A stretch of 64,000 nucleotides of DNA from Mycolicibacterium hodleri (GTDB lineage Bacteria; Actinomycetota; Actinomycetes; Mycobacteriales; Mycobacteriaceae). The notes beneath the pieces were generated by a model that was not told where the DNA came from, did not search any database, and saw nothing but the letters and a program-made list of their open reading frames with translations. The DNA lies in the NCBI RefSeq assembly GCF_025822245.1, contig NZ_JACKTL010000033.1, positions 62,001 to 126,000 of the forward strand, in the 5' to 3' direction. This document shows, in pieces, positions 53,222 to 61,899 of the stretch; positions within the stretch are counted from its first letter, which is position 1, and each line of letters begins with the position of its first letter. The translations under genes were made by a program, and so were the position numbers.

Positions 53222-55645
53222 CTACGTCAGCACCGACGCCGGCGCCGCGGTCACCGCCACCGCGTCGGTGATGGTTGGCAACGACACCCGCAGGTTGGAC
53301 ACGGTCAGCGCGCCGAAGGCCCCGAAGTTCTCGTAGTTGGCCGTCGACGCGACGAGTTGCAGGGTGAGCGTCTGGCCCGGCTTCAGCGTCTGTGCAACCT
53401 GCTCCATCGGGATGCTGATGGTGTGCGTCTGGCCGTCGAGGGTCACCGGAATCGGCGTCGCCTGGTTCCCGAGGACTGCGCCGGTCGAATCGTCGACCAG
53501 TTGGGCGAAGACGTGCCTGCTGGTGCCGATCCCGGAGTAGGTCAGGCTCAGCTGCGGCGCCCCCACCACGTACGTCGTCGTCGCGGCGGCCGGGATGGAC
53601 AAGTTGTAGGCGTTGAGCGCGGCGGTCGCTCCGATGGGCAGGACGCCGAGCAACGGGCCGGAACCGAAGAGCAGCGGCACCAGTGGCAGCACGCCGGGCT
53701 GGCCGCTGGCCGCGACGATCGGCACGCCTGGCGCCGACGGGTAGGTGTTCGACGTGTAGTACTGCCCGTGCTGGTCCACCCACTCGAACTTGGGTCCGGT
53801 CGACACGTCCTGACCCTTCACGTAGCGCGCCAACCAGTTCAACGTCGCGTCGGTGACCACCTGACCGTCGGTGGGGTCGAAGAGGTCGTTGGTGCAGAGA
53901 CCGTGCCCGCCGCAGAAGTACAGCACCTTGGTCGGAACGCCCTGCGTCGCCAACGCCGCCGCGTTGTCCTGCGCCTCCTGCAGCGAGAACAAGGTGTCGA
54001 CGGTGCCCTGAATGATCAGCGCCGGTGCGGTCACACCGCCGAGCAGGGCGGCGGGTCCGCGCTGGGCGAGCAGGGCCTGCTGAGCGTCGGTGAGCACCCC
54101 GGTCAGGTCGCCTTGGATGGCGGCGGGGTAGATCTCGGGGTTGGGGCGAGCACCGGTCAGCAGGAGCGCGGCGGTGAGCAGCGTGCCCCAGCCGCTCTTG
54201 AACGCGTCGCTCTTGTACAGCGAGGTGTTCAGGGTGTTCCAGGAAATGCTGGGCACGATCGCGTCGACCCGGTGGTCGGTGGCCGCGGTGACCCACTGGA
54301 TGCCGCCGCCGTATGACGCTCCGACCATTCCCATTCGCGGATCGCCGGGTGAATCCAGTTGCGCCTCAGGCTGAGTCGCCAGCCAGCTGATGATGGCCGA
54401 CACGTCCTTGGCCTCGTAGTCGGCGGAGTCCAGCTCGAGCACCCCGCCGGAGCGGTACTCGCCGCGCGGATCCCACGTGACCACGTTGTATCCGGCGTGG
54501 CGCAGCGTGCCGACGCCCACGGCACCGAGCGCGTCGGTCAGGGTTCCGTCCAACGGGGTGACCTCGAGGCTCGTCGACCCGGGCATCCCGAGCCCGGGGC
54601 CCTCCAGGATGGTCGGCGCGACGCCCTTGGCCGGCAACCCGGCCGCCGGCATGAAGTGCACGTAGATCTGGGTGCCGTCGAACGACGTGATCATCACGTC
54701 GCGTGACACCGGTGCGCCGGGGGCGCCGGGCTGCACCGGGTAGCCGATGAACGGATGGATGATGTCGCCGACGATCGGGATCATGTGGATGGCGGCGACG
54801 ATCGGCGTCACGAACGCCGGCCCGATCACGGGGATCTGCTGCAGCCACGCCAGCGGTGCTGTCTGGATCACCGCAACCGGCGGTGCGTCCGCGGTCACGG
54901 CGGCGGCCAGTTTCGGGGTGGCGACGTGGGACGCGGAGGACGGCTCCACGGGCGTCGCCGGAACCAACGTCTCCTTGCGCGCCGCCGCGGCCACCGTCCA
55001 CGAGACCGGCGAGTCCGGGGGCGCGGCCGGCGACCCGCCGGTATCGGAGGTGGTCAGGTCGACGACGGCGGCCGCCACCGCTGTGACGGCGTCGTGTGTG
55101 ACCGCAGTCGGGGTCGAGGGCGGCGCGGGTGTGGCCGGCTCCGAGACCGTGGTCTTCGGTGCCTCGACCGGGTCGGCGCCCGGGCTGTCCTTGGCCGGTT
55201 GTGTGTCCTTGGCCGACTCCGTGTCCTTGGCCGACTCCGTCTTCTTGGTCGACTCCTCCTTGGCCGACTCCGTGGCCTTGGCCGGCGTCGCCGCAGTGCT
55301 CGACGAGGTCTCGGCATCGGGCTTCGCCGACGTCGCGGCGGAGCCATCGGGCGTCGGCCGGGAGCCGCGGTGCGGCTTGCTCGTGATCGTGACCGTCCCC
55401 GCGGGCTTTGCGGTCACGACCTTCGCCGGTGTGCTGTCGTGTTCCGAACTGACCGCCTGACCAGGCGACGAGTCCGACCCTGACTTCGGCGACATGCCCG
55501 ACGACGACGTCGACGACGAATCCGCCGAGTTGGACTGCCCGGTCGTGTCTGCCGAGGCGACGCCGCAGCCCAAGCCGATGGCCGCGCCGATTCCCAATGC
55601 CGCGGCCAGGCCGCCAATCCGACCTACGTGTGCTGATGCCCCCAT
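53222..55645 (-). CDS. large secreted alpha/beta hydrolase with disordered Lys/Ala/Ser/Thr linker
   Basis: An 807-residue protein. It has a signal peptide (GGLAAALGIGAAIGLGCGVASA), then about 220 residues of low-complexity sequence with repeats of the type ESAKDT, then a CocE/X-prolyl-dipeptidase-like alpha/beta-hydrolase domain. The latter has serine in GASYGGG, acid in IQGTVDTLFS and histidine in CGGHGLCTND, and a C-terminal beta-sandwich (about 700-807). Start at 55645, MGASAHVGRIGGL. The long linker may anchor or span the mycomembrane. The substrate (ester or peptide) is unknown; the gene stands alone on the minus strand. Confidence 0.85.
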   Translation of the reverse strand: MGASAHVGRIGGLAAALGIGAAIGLGCGVASADTTGQSNSADSSSTSSSGMSPKSGSDSSPGQAVSSEHDSTPAKVVTAKPAGTVTITSKPHRGSRPTPDGSAATSAKPDAETSSSTAATPAKATESAKEESTKKTESAKDTESAKDTQPAKDSPGADPVEAPKTTVSEPATPAPPSTPTAVTHDAVTAVAAAVVDLTTSDTGGSPAAPPDSPVSWTVAAAARKETLVPATPVEPSSASHVATPKLAAAVTADAPPVAVIQTAPLAWLQQIPVIGPAFVTPIVAAIHMIPIVGDIIHPFIGYPVQPGAPGAPVSRDVMITSFDGTQIYVHFMPAAGLPAKGVAPTILEGPGLGMPGSTSLEVTPLDGTLTDALGAVGVGTLRHAGYNVVTWDPRGEYRSGGVLELDSADYEAKDVSAIISWLATQPEAQLDSPGDPRMGMVGASYGGGIQWVTAATDHRVDAIVPSISWNTLNTSLYKSDAFKSGWGTLLTAALLLTGARPNPEIYPAAIQGDLTGVLTDAQQALLAQRGPAALLGGVTAPALIIQGTVDTLFSLQEAQDNAAALATQGVPTKVLYFCGGHGLCTNDLFDPTDGQVVTDATLNWLARYVKGQDVSTGPKFEWVDQHGQYYTSNTYPSAPGVPIVAASGQPGVLPLVPLLFGSGPLLGVLPIGATAALNAYNLSIPAAATTTYVVGAPQLSLTYSGIGTSRHVFAQLVDDSTGAVLGNQATPIPVTLDGQTHTISIPMEQVAQTLKPGQTLTLQLVASTANYENFGAFGALTVSNLRVSLPTITDAVAVTAAPASVLT
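55201..55275 (-). repeat. coding tandem repeat in the hydrolase linker
   Basis: Degenerate 18-bp units, on the plus strand TCCTTGGCCGACTCCGTG and variants, encode repeats of ESAKDT. Copy-number change here would vary linker length between strains. Confidence 0.6.
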
Positions 55646-55848
55646 GCGCCGACTGAACCCCGATCGCGACCGATGCCAATGAGAAGTACGTGCCGCACGG
55701 GACGCTAGCCGTCTACGCCCGTTGGCGAAGCGGCTTCCACGAAGAAAGCCCCTCCATCTGAATTGGGCTCGTGGCGAACCGCTTTGCCCACCTCGGATCG
55801 ACGGCCGACCTACAGCGCACCTCGCCCTTTTGGGCCATACCGCCTAAC

Positions 55849-55884
55849 TTGACACTGCATCGAATACATTTGACACTATGTCAA
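55849..55884. promoter_or_regulatory. repeated TTGACACT with dyad, SDR promoter region
   Basis: TTGACACT occurs at 55849 and 55870 (21 bp apart), and TTGAC-ACTAT-GTCAA (55870-55884) is a perfect 5-bp dyad. The SDR start is at 55925 with GGAGG before it. Likely operator or overlapping promoter. The rest of the 279-bp gap (55646-55924) shows nothing else clear. Confidence 0.4.
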
Positions 55885-55924
55885 CAACTTTTGCAGCGCC
55901 CTCGACCGCCCTTGGAGGCAATTC

Positions 55925-56776
55925 GTGACGACGTTCTTCATCACCGGGGTGAGCAGCGGCCTGGGCCGCGCCATCGCGGCAGGAGCCCTCGATGCCGGTC
56001 ACGACGTGGTGGGCACGGTGCGACGTCCCGAGGACGCCGCGGCGTTCGAATCCCTGTCGCCGGGACGCGCTCGGGCGCGACTACTCGACGTGACCGACGA
56101 CGCCGCGGTCGAGCGCACCGTGGCCGACGTCGAGTCGACCGTGGGACCGATCGACGTCGTGATCGCGAATGCGGGCTACGGCGTCGAGGGCACCTTCGAG
56201 GAGACGCCACTGTCCGAGCTCCGGGCGCAGTTCGCCACCAACGTCTTCGGTGTCGCCGCGACGTTGCGGGCCGCGCTGCCCCACCTCCGGAAGCGGCGTG
56301 CCGGGCACCTGATGGCGGTGACGTCGATGGGAGGCCTCATGGCGGTTCCCGGGATGTCCGCTTACTGCGCAAGCAAATTCGCGGTGGAGGGCATGCTGGA
56401 GAGCATCCGCAAGGAGGTCGCGTCGTTCGGCATCCACGTCACGGCGATCGAACCCGGGTCGTTCCGCACCGATTGGGCCGGCCGCTCGATGACGCGCGCC
56501 GAGCGCACCATCGCCGACTACGACGAGCTGTTCGAACCCATTCGGGCCGCCCGCGTGAAGGCCAGCGGCAATCAGCTGGGGGATCCGGCCAAGGCCGCCG
56601 ACGCCATCCTGGCGATCCTGGCGGAGAACGAACCACCCGCGCATCTGGTGCTGGGCTCGGACGCGCTGCGGCTGATCGGCGACGCGCGGGCAGCAGTTGA
56701 CGCAGACATCCGCCAATGGGAATCAGTCTCTCGCAGCACAGATTTCGCCGACGGCGCCCAACTGTCCTCGACGTGA
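55925..56776 (+). CDS. short-chain dehydrogenase/reductase
   Basis: A 283-residue classical SDR: TGVSSGLGRAIAAG (cofactor), ANAGYGVEGTFEE, and catalytic Ser134, Tyr147 and Lys151 in YCASK. Start GTG 55925, with GGAGG seven bases before. The motif order and EPGSFRTDW are typical of SDRs acting on aliphatic or ring ketones/alcohols; NAD(P) preference is not clear. It is followed by a DJ-1-like gene 74 bases later. Confidence 0.9.
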   Translation: MTTFFITGVSSGLGRAIAAGALDAGHDVVGTVRRPEDAAAFESLSPGRARARLLDVTDDAAVERTVADVESTVGPIDVVIANAGYGVEGTFEETPLSELRAQFATNVFGVAATLRAALPHLRKRRAGHLMAVTSMGGLMAVPGMSAYCASKFAVEGMLESIRKEVASFGIHVTAIEPGSFRTDWAGRSMTRAERTIADYDELFEPIRAARVKASGNQLGDPAKAADAILAILAENEPPAHLVLGSDALRLIGDARAAVDADIRQWESVSRSTDFADGAQLSST

Positions 56777-56850
56777 CCGGACTTCGCTAGGCTGCAGACG
56801 GCACCAGTCAAGGCCGTCGCGTCGGACGGCGAACCCTACGAGGAGCCCCC

Positions 56851-57483
56851 ATGCAGATTGCCATCGTGCTCTATCCCGGGTTCACCGCGCTCGACGTCGT
56901 CGGACCCTACGAGGTACTCGGTCGGCTTCCGGGCGCCGAGGTCGTCTTCGTCGCGGAGCACCCCGGCCTCGTGGTCAACGACCTCGGCAGTCTGTCGATC
57001 AGCGCCGTCGCCGGCCTAGACGCGGTCACCAAACCCGACATCGTCGTCATCGGCGGCGGACCAGGCCAGGTTCACCAGATGGAGGACGGCACGTTGCACG
57101 ACTGGCTGCGTGCCGTCGACCAGACGACGACGTGGACCATGTCGGTCTGCACCGGTTCGCTCATCCTCGCCGCAGCGGGGCTGCTCAAGGGCCGCCGCGC
57201 GACCACCCATTGGCTTGCGCTGGAGCAGCTGAGGGAATTCGGCGCGACCCCGACGGCGGAACGCGTCGTCGTCGACGGCAAGTACCTCATCGGCGCCGGC
57301 GTCTCCGCGGGAATCGACGCCGCTCTCACGCTGGCCGGCCGCATCGCCGGCGACGACGTGGCCCAGGCAGTTCAACTGATCATCGAGTACGACCCTCGGC
57401 CTCCGTACTCGTCGGGCTCGGCCGCGACGGCGCCGGAGTCGGTGGTCCGCGACGTGAAGGAAATGCTCGGGGGTCGACGCTAG
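56851..57483 (+). CDS. DJ-1/PfpI-family protein
   Basis: A 210-residue glutamine-amidotransferase-like protein. The nucleophile elbow is MSVCTGSLIL (Cys100), with Glu21 in GPYEVLG as the usual partner acid, and IGGGPGQVHQMED. This subgroup contains isocyanide hydratase and AraC-type sensors without HTH; none can be confirmed. ATG 56851 follows AGGAGCC. It converges with the FAD oxidase gene by 17 bases. Confidence 0.85.
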   Translation: MQIAIVLYPGFTALDVVGPYEVLGRLPGAEVVFVAEHPGLVVNDLGSLSISAVAGLDAVTKPDIVVIGGGPGQVHQMEDGTLHDWLRAVDQTTTWTMSVCTGSLILAAAGLLKGRRATTHWLALEQLREFGATPTAERVVVDGKYLIGAGVSAGIDAALTLAGRIAGDDVAQAVQLIIEYDPRPPYSSGSAATAPESVVRDVKEMLGGRR

Positions 57484-57500
57484 AAGCGTTCGAGCGGCCC

Positions 57501-58841
57501 TCACCTGCGCCTGGTGGAGGCGAGGATTCGCGAGGGCGCGATGCGCCGATCGGGGTCGACGGCGGCGGCAACGTCCGCGAGACGACTCAGGTCCGGCTGC
57601 GTCAGTCCGCCGGAGTCGGCGGCGCGCCCGTCGGCGAACGGCGCCGACGAGCGACCGGTGTCGGCCGGGCCGGCGACGTCGCGCAGATGGGCCAACCCCT
57701 CCTCGATGTCGTTACGCGTGCCGGGGTCGGTGGCGTTGCCCACCGCGTGTAGCAGCAGCGGGCCCGGTACCGCGGTCATCGCTCCGTCACGGGTGGCTGC
57801 GGTGTTGTCCAGGTTGCGCAGTTCGACCATCGCCAACGGCGAGTCGGTGCCGGCCGCGATGCTCAGCATGTCTCCCGCCAGGGCGACGCCGCCCTGCCCT
57901 AGCCACCTGCCCATGCCGAGTGCGGCAACGGGATTGGGCGGGTCGAGGTGGATCTGCGCGAGCCGCGCCGCGTCGGCGGGCGCCCAGCTGCTGTCCACCA
58001 CGGGTTGCGGGGCCGCACGCAAGGCGTCCAGCAGTGGACCCGCCGCCTCCGCGCCCTCCGGCGATGCGAAGGACAGGTGCACGACCGGCACCCCGCGCAG
58101 CGCCGGCGGGAACGCGGGTGCATTCGGTGGCGTGTGCAGCACGCTGAGACTGGTCGACAGTGCGGCTCCGATCTGGGCCATGGCATCGGCCCACGCGTCG
58201 GCGACCGCTGCGAGCGCGTCGATGCCCCACAGCTGGTACCCGGCCCAGAGCTCCTGGGGCTCAACCAGTTCCACGGTGAGGGCGGTGGCCACGCCAACCC
58301 CGCCGCCACCGCGGTACGCCCACAGTGCTTCCCGGTCGACGACGTCGGCGGCATCCTCGGTCGCCCGCCTCGCCTGCCCGTTGCCGTCGACGTAGTCGAC
58401 CGCCAGCAGCGCCGCACTCGCCATCCCGTGGGGGCGGGTCAGATATCCCACTCCACCACCGAACGTGTAGCCGGCGACGCCGACCGTGGGTGAGGACCCG
58501 GCCAGCCCCAGTAGCCCGTCGCGGTCGGCCACCGCGTTCACCGCCGACCACGTCGCGCCGGCACCCACGCGGGCCACTCGCTCGTCGACGTCCACCAAGT
58601 TCAGGCCGCACGTGTCCACCAGCAGTTGATCCGCGCCGATCGACGCTCCGGCGCCGTGGCCGCTGGCCTGAACCGCAACGAGCAGATCGCGCTGCGCGGC
58701 CCACCGGACGGCGTCGGCGACGTCGTCGGCGCTGCGGGGGTGCGCCACCATGGCTGGCCGCTGCACCACCGTGTTGTTGTGTGGAGTGGTGGCCGCCCGG
58801 TAGGCCGCACTGTCCGGAGGGGACACGAGGTCGTCTCGCAT
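57501..58841 (-). CDS. FAD-binding (BBE/PCMH) oxidoreductase
   Basis: A 446-residue flavoprotein oxidase of the berberine-bridge type. The N-terminal FAD domain has QASGHGAGASIGAD (histidine for covalent FAD), GLAGSSPTVGVAGYTFGGGVG and a C-terminal DPDRRIAPSRI near the end. It probably oxidises a small alcohol or sugar. It is the distal gene of a three-gene minus-strand unit (NIPSNAP, DUF4267, oxidase) that faces a TetR gene. Confidence 0.88.
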   Translation of the reverse strand: MRDDLVSPPDSAAYRAATTPHNNTVVQRPAMVAHPRSADDVADAVRWAAQRDLLVAVQASGHGAGASIGADQLLVDTCGLNLVDVDERVARVGAGATWSAVNAVADRDGLLGLAGSSPTVGVAGYTFGGGVGYLTRPHGMASAALLAVDYVDGNGQARRATEDAADVVDREALWAYRGGGGVGVATALTVELVEPQELWAGYQLWGIDALAAVADAWADAMAQIGAALSTSLSVLHTPPNAPAFPPALRGVPVVHLSFASPEGAEAAGPLLDALRAAPQPVVDSSWAPADAARLAQIHLDPPNPVAALGMGRWLGQGGVALAGDMLSIAAGTDSPLAMVELRNLDNTAATRDGAMTAVPGPLLLHAVGNATDPGTRNDIEEGLAHLRDVAGPADTGRSSAPFADGRAADSGGLTQPDLSRLADVAAAVDPDRRIAPSRILASTRRR

Positions 58842-58874
58842 GTAGGTGCTTCCGTTCTGTTCGGGAGGTTCGAG

Positions 58875-59258
58875 TCAGGACACGAGGAGGAGCGCCGTGG
58901 TGACGAGCATGACCGCGGCGGTGGCGCCGTGGATGCCGTACGCGGTCGACTTGGCCCCTCCGCTACGGAGCACGATGACGGCGTCGCCGACTGGAATGAT
59001 GGTTGCCGCCAGGATGATCCAGCCGACGAGGTGGGTGGCGCCCGCGATCATCAGGATGATCACGAACAGCCCAGAGGCGATGTCGCGGACGCCCTTGACG
59101 CTGAGGTACGCGCGGGCACCCGGTTGGGCGACGTCGACGGGCACGCCGTATCCGGCGGCCGCCACGCGCGGCGCGACGAGGAAGCGCGCGCCGAGAAAAA
59201 TGATCGCGGCGGCGATGAGGCCGGCCAGTACGTAGCCGATGGTAACCGTGATTGTCAT
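58875..59258 (-). CDS. DUF4267-family membrane protein
   Basis: A 127-residue protein with four hydrophobic segments (GYVLAGLIAAAIIFLGARFL, ASGLFVIILMIAGATHL, LVGWIILAATIIPVGDAVIVL, GATAAVMLVTTALLLVS). This pattern and RAYLSVKGVRDIASGL resemble DUF4267 proteins, which often adjoin TetR regulators and oxidoreductases. ATG 59258. The function is unknown. Confidence 0.78.
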   Translation of the reverse strand: MTITVTIGYVLAGLIAAAIIFLGARFLVAPRVAAAGYGVPVDVAQPGARAYLSVKGVRDIASGLFVIILMIAGATHLVGWIILAATIIPVGDAVIVLRSGGAKSTAYGIHGATAAVMLVTTALLLVS

Positions 59259-59278
59259 GGTGAACCTTCCTAGGGTGA

Positions 59279-59596
59279 TCAGTGAACGGGTGAAAACGAT
59301 GTCGGCTCAAGCAGAGTCGTCTGAACGTCGACGATGTCCTCGACGTCGAAGCCCGCCATGTCGGTGGCGAACTCCGGGCTGGCCATGATCTGCCGGGTGA
59401 CGTCCTCGGGGTCGGCGCCCTGTGGATAGCCGACCAGCGCGACGAGCCGATCACTCTCGCCGCCGAATTCGGTCCACACCCCGTGCGTGGTCACCCCGAA
59501 ACTGGCGAACGTGGCGAGGTGGCGAGCCCAGTGGATCGTCGCGTACCGGCGGAGGGCAGCGGGTGATCGCAGCGTGTAGGTCCTGAGCTGAAGCAT
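59279..59596 (-). CDS. NIPSNAP-family protein
   Basis: A 105-residue dimeric alpha-beta barrel protein: LQLRTYTLRSPAALRRYATIHWARHLATFASFGV then VWTEFGGESDRLVALVGYPQGADPE. The LQLRTYTL start is typical of NIPSNAP/EthD-like folds. ATG 59596, preceded by AGGAGG, is chosen over 59629. It is the first gene of the three-gene unit, just downstream of the TetR operators. Confidence 0.82.
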   Translation of the reverse strand: MLQLRTYTLRSPAALRRYATIHWARHLATFASFGVTTHGVWTEFGGESDRLVALVGYPQGADPEDVTRQIMASPEFATDMAGFDVEDIVDVQTTLLEPTSFSPVH

Positions 59597-59640
59597 CGTG
59601 GCCTCCTGGTGGGTGGTCCCCGAGGGCACGTCTCTCAGGT

Positions 59641-59655
59641 GTTAGCAACGCTAAC
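59641..59655. promoter_or_regulatory. TetR operator 1
   Basis: GTTAGC-AAC-GCTAAC, a perfect 15-bp dyad 44 bp upstream of the NIPSNAP start. Pairs with operator 2 at 59684. Confidence 0.65.
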
Positions 59656-59683
59656 GCTGCGTCGAGAATGTGTCAATAGCACC

Positions 59684-59698
59684 GCTAGCACTTCTAGC
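59684..59698. promoter_or_regulatory. TetR operator 2
   Basis: GCTAG-CACTT-CTAGC, a perfect 5-bp dyad with 5-bp spacer, the same 15-bp span as operator 1 and ending 16 bp before the TetR GTG. Likely autoregulation. Confidence 0.65.
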
Positions 59699-59714
59699 CG
59701 TGATAGTGTGAGCC

Positions 59715-60278
59715 GTGGCCATCGAGGATCGTCGAGAGCGGGAGCGAGCCGCTCGCCGACGCTTGATCGTCGCCACGGCTCGCCGGCTGGCCGAAGCCGA
59801 GGGCTGGGACGCCGTGACCACCCGCCGCCTGTCCGCCGAGATCGAATACAGCCAGCCAGTTCTGTACAAGCACTTCGCCGGCATGGAGCAGATCGCCGAC
59901 GCCGTCGCACTCGACGGTTTCGGCGAACTCGGCGACGCTCTACGAGCGGCCAAGTCCGGCACCGGCGACGCGCTCGCAGTGGCGCGCGCCTATCTCGACT
60001 TCGCACGGGATCACTCGGCGGTATACGACGCAATGTTCTTGCGGGCGACCACGTTGCCGTTCGCCACCGACGACACTCCGTCGCAATTGGACGCCGCGTT
60101 CGCGGCGCTGAGCGAGGCCGTCGGCGATGCCGCGGGCGAGCGCGACGCCGACACGTTGACCGAGGTGTTCTGGGCCGCGTTGCACGGCCTGGTCATCCTC
60201 AGCCGCACGGGACGGCTGCGCCCCGGCCACGAGTCGGCGCGACTGGAACTACTGGTCGACCAGTTCACCCGAGCCTGA
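59715..60278 (+). CDS. TetR-family regulator of the oxidase/DUF4267/NIPSNAP unit
   Basis: A 187-residue TetR: AARRRLIVATARRLAEAEGWDAVTTRRLSAEIEYSQPVLYKHFAGMEQI is the HTH, followed by a ligand domain with DFARDHSAVYDAMF and WAALHGLVILSRTGRL. GTG 59715 starts it. Divergent from the NIPSNAP unit with two dyads between, so it should repress both. Confidence 0.9.
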   Translation: MAIEDRRERERAARRRLIVATARRLAEAEGWDAVTTRRLSAEIEYSQPVLYKHFAGMEQIADAVALDGFGELGDALRAAKSGTGDALAVARAYLDFARDHSAVYDAMFLRATTLPFATDDTPSQLDAAFAALSEAVGDAAGERDADTLTEVFWAALHGLVILSRTGRLRPGHESARLELLVDQFTRA

Positions 60279-60351
60279 CGGCGCGTTGGCGGTCCGACAC
60301 GGCCGGCATTCGTTACAGCTTCATCATCCGTCACATTGATAACATCGCCCC

Positions 60352-61161
60352 ATGCTGGACTCGCCGGGGGCTGCCGGTCCTCGGCCACCGCGTACGGTGT
60401 CCCGTCGGGACGCACTGCGCTACGCCACCGCGGCGTCGGCGCTGGCCGGGCTGGGTGCAGCCGCGGCGGGTGCCGGCGCACCCTCGGCGACGGCGGCCGC
60501 CCCCACGCTGATCGACTTCGCCATGCGCCAGATTCCCGCCCAGGACATCCGTGCCGCCGGGCACGCCGGGGTGATCAACTACGTCTCGACATCACGGCCC
60601 GGGTCGTCCTTCGGAGCAAAGCCGATCACCTTGCCCTACGCCAGGTCGCTGAATGCCGCCGGACTGGTAATCGTCAGCAATTACCAGTACGGCAAGCCGG
60701 GCGGGACTGCGCCGTCGGACTTCACGCGCGGATACGCCGGGGGGATCTCCGACGCTCGGACCGCCTGGCAACTGCATACCGCGGCAGGGGGCGGCCAGAG
60801 CGCACCCATCTTCTTCAGCGTCGACGACGACATCAACCGCGACACCTGGAACACGGTGGCGTTGCCGTGGTTTCGTGGCATCAACGCCGTGCTCGGGGTG
60901 CAGCGCACCGGCATCTACGCCGGCATCAATCCCTGCCAGTGGGCGGCGGCCGACGGCGTCATCGGGAACTCGCGATCTCCCGGCCACGTGTGGGCCTGGC
61001 AAACCCGGTCCTGGTCCGGTGGTCAGATCTACCCCGCCGCCGTTCTCTACCAGCGCATCGTGAGTACCGCGACGAACCCGGGTCCGGTGGTCGGCGGGCT
61101 GGAAGTCGACGTCAACGACGTCATGGCCCAGGATTGCGGCCAGTGGAACCTGCACCCCTGA
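60352..61161 (+). CDS. Tat-exported DUF1906 (glycoside-hydrolase-like) protein
   Basis: A 269-residue protein with a Tat signal (TVSRRDALRYATAASALAGLG) and a TIM-barrel-like domain: LIDFAMRQIPAQDIRAAGHAGVINYVS, FFSVDDDINRDTW, IYAGINPCQW and WAWQTRSWS. The DUF1906/GH25-like family is predicted to bind or cut cell-wall glycans; the catalytic acid may lie in SVDDD. ATG 60352. It stands between two regulators, and a physiological role is unknown. Confidence 0.86.
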   Translation: MLDSPGAAGPRPPRTVSRRDALRYATAASALAGLGAAAAGAGAPSATAAAPTLIDFAMRQIPAQDIRAAGHAGVINYVSTSRPGSSFGAKPITLPYARSLNAAGLVIVSNYQYGKPGGTAPSDFTRGYAGGISDARTAWQLHTAAGGGQSAPIFFSVDDDINRDTWNTVALPWFRGINAVLGVQRTGIYAGINPCQWAAADGVIGNSRSPGHVWAWQTRSWSGGQIYPAAVLYQRIVSTATNPGPVVGGLEVDVNDVMAQDCGQWNLHP

Positions 61162-61233
61162 GGCCGGCTCAGGCGCCTCGGTGACGAACCGCGCCGCGAC
61201 GGCGCCCGAAGCCGTCCCTTATAGACTTTGCCG

Positions 61234-61899
61234 ATGACGAGCACCGAATCGGTCGACGAGCACCGCGACACCGGGGACCCCGCCCCGGTGGCGCGTGAGG
61301 TTCCGCGTGACACACCGACCGGCGTGGACCTCGAGAAGGTCATCGCGAAAAGGGTTCGTGCGCTTCGCCGTTCGACCGGACTCTCGGTAGGCGACATGGC
61401 CACCAAGGTCGGCATCTCCAAGGCCATGCTGTCCAAGATCGAGAATGCCCAGACGTCGTGCAGCCTCAACACCCTCGCCCGGCTGGCCTCCGGTCTCGAC
61501 GTTCCGGTCACGTCGTTGTTCCGTGGTGCCGACACCGAGCGCGAAGCCGTATTCGTGGAATCCGGCCACGGCGCGGTGATCGTCGGGCGCGGAACACGCG
61601 TCGGACATCACTACGAACTGCTGGGTGCCCTTCGGGGACAACACAAACGGCTCGAGCCGGTCCTGGTGACCCTGACCAACGCGAGCGAGGTCTTTCCACT
61701 CTTCCAGCACGCAGGCACCGAGATGCTGTACATGCTCGAGGGCGTGATGGTCTACGGACACGGCGAGTCCGAGTACACGCTGCGGCCGGGCGATTCCCTG
61801 TTGCTGGACGGCGAGGGGTTGCACGGCCCGCACGAGCTCGTCCGCCTACCCATCAGGTTCCTGGCCATCACGGCCTATCCCGACGACTCGGACTCTTGA
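61234..61899 (+). CDS. XRE-family regulator with C-terminal cupin
   Basis: A 221-residue repressor. The N-terminal helix-turn-helix (KRVRALRRSTGLSVGDMATKVGISKAMLSKIENAQTSCSLNTLARLASGL) is joined to a cupin domain with LFQHAGTEMLYMLEGVMVYGHGESEYTLRPGDSLLLDGEGLHGPHEL. This architecture is common beside amine- and amino-acid-catabolic genes. ATG 61234 is used; a TTG is two codons before. The stop overlaps the HutD TTG. The likely target is the 62.6-kb oxidase operon. Confidence 0.9.
   Translation: MTSTESVDEHRDTGDPAPVAREVPRDTPTGVDLEKVIAKRVRALRRSTGLSVGDMATKVGISKAMLSKIENAQTSCSLNTLARLASGLDVPVTSLFRGADTEREAVFVESGHGAVIVGRGTRVGHHYELLGALRGQHKRLEPVLVTLTNASEVFPLFQHAGTEMLYMLEGVMVYGHGESEYTLRPGDSLLLDGEGLHGPHELVRLPIRFLAITAYPDDSDS

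Noticed and set aside
55201..55275. Regular 18-bp repeats that could suggest a small CRISPR-like array
   Set aside because: Units are contiguous without spacers, in frame and encode ESAKDT-type residues inside the secreted hydrolase; no cas genes are near.
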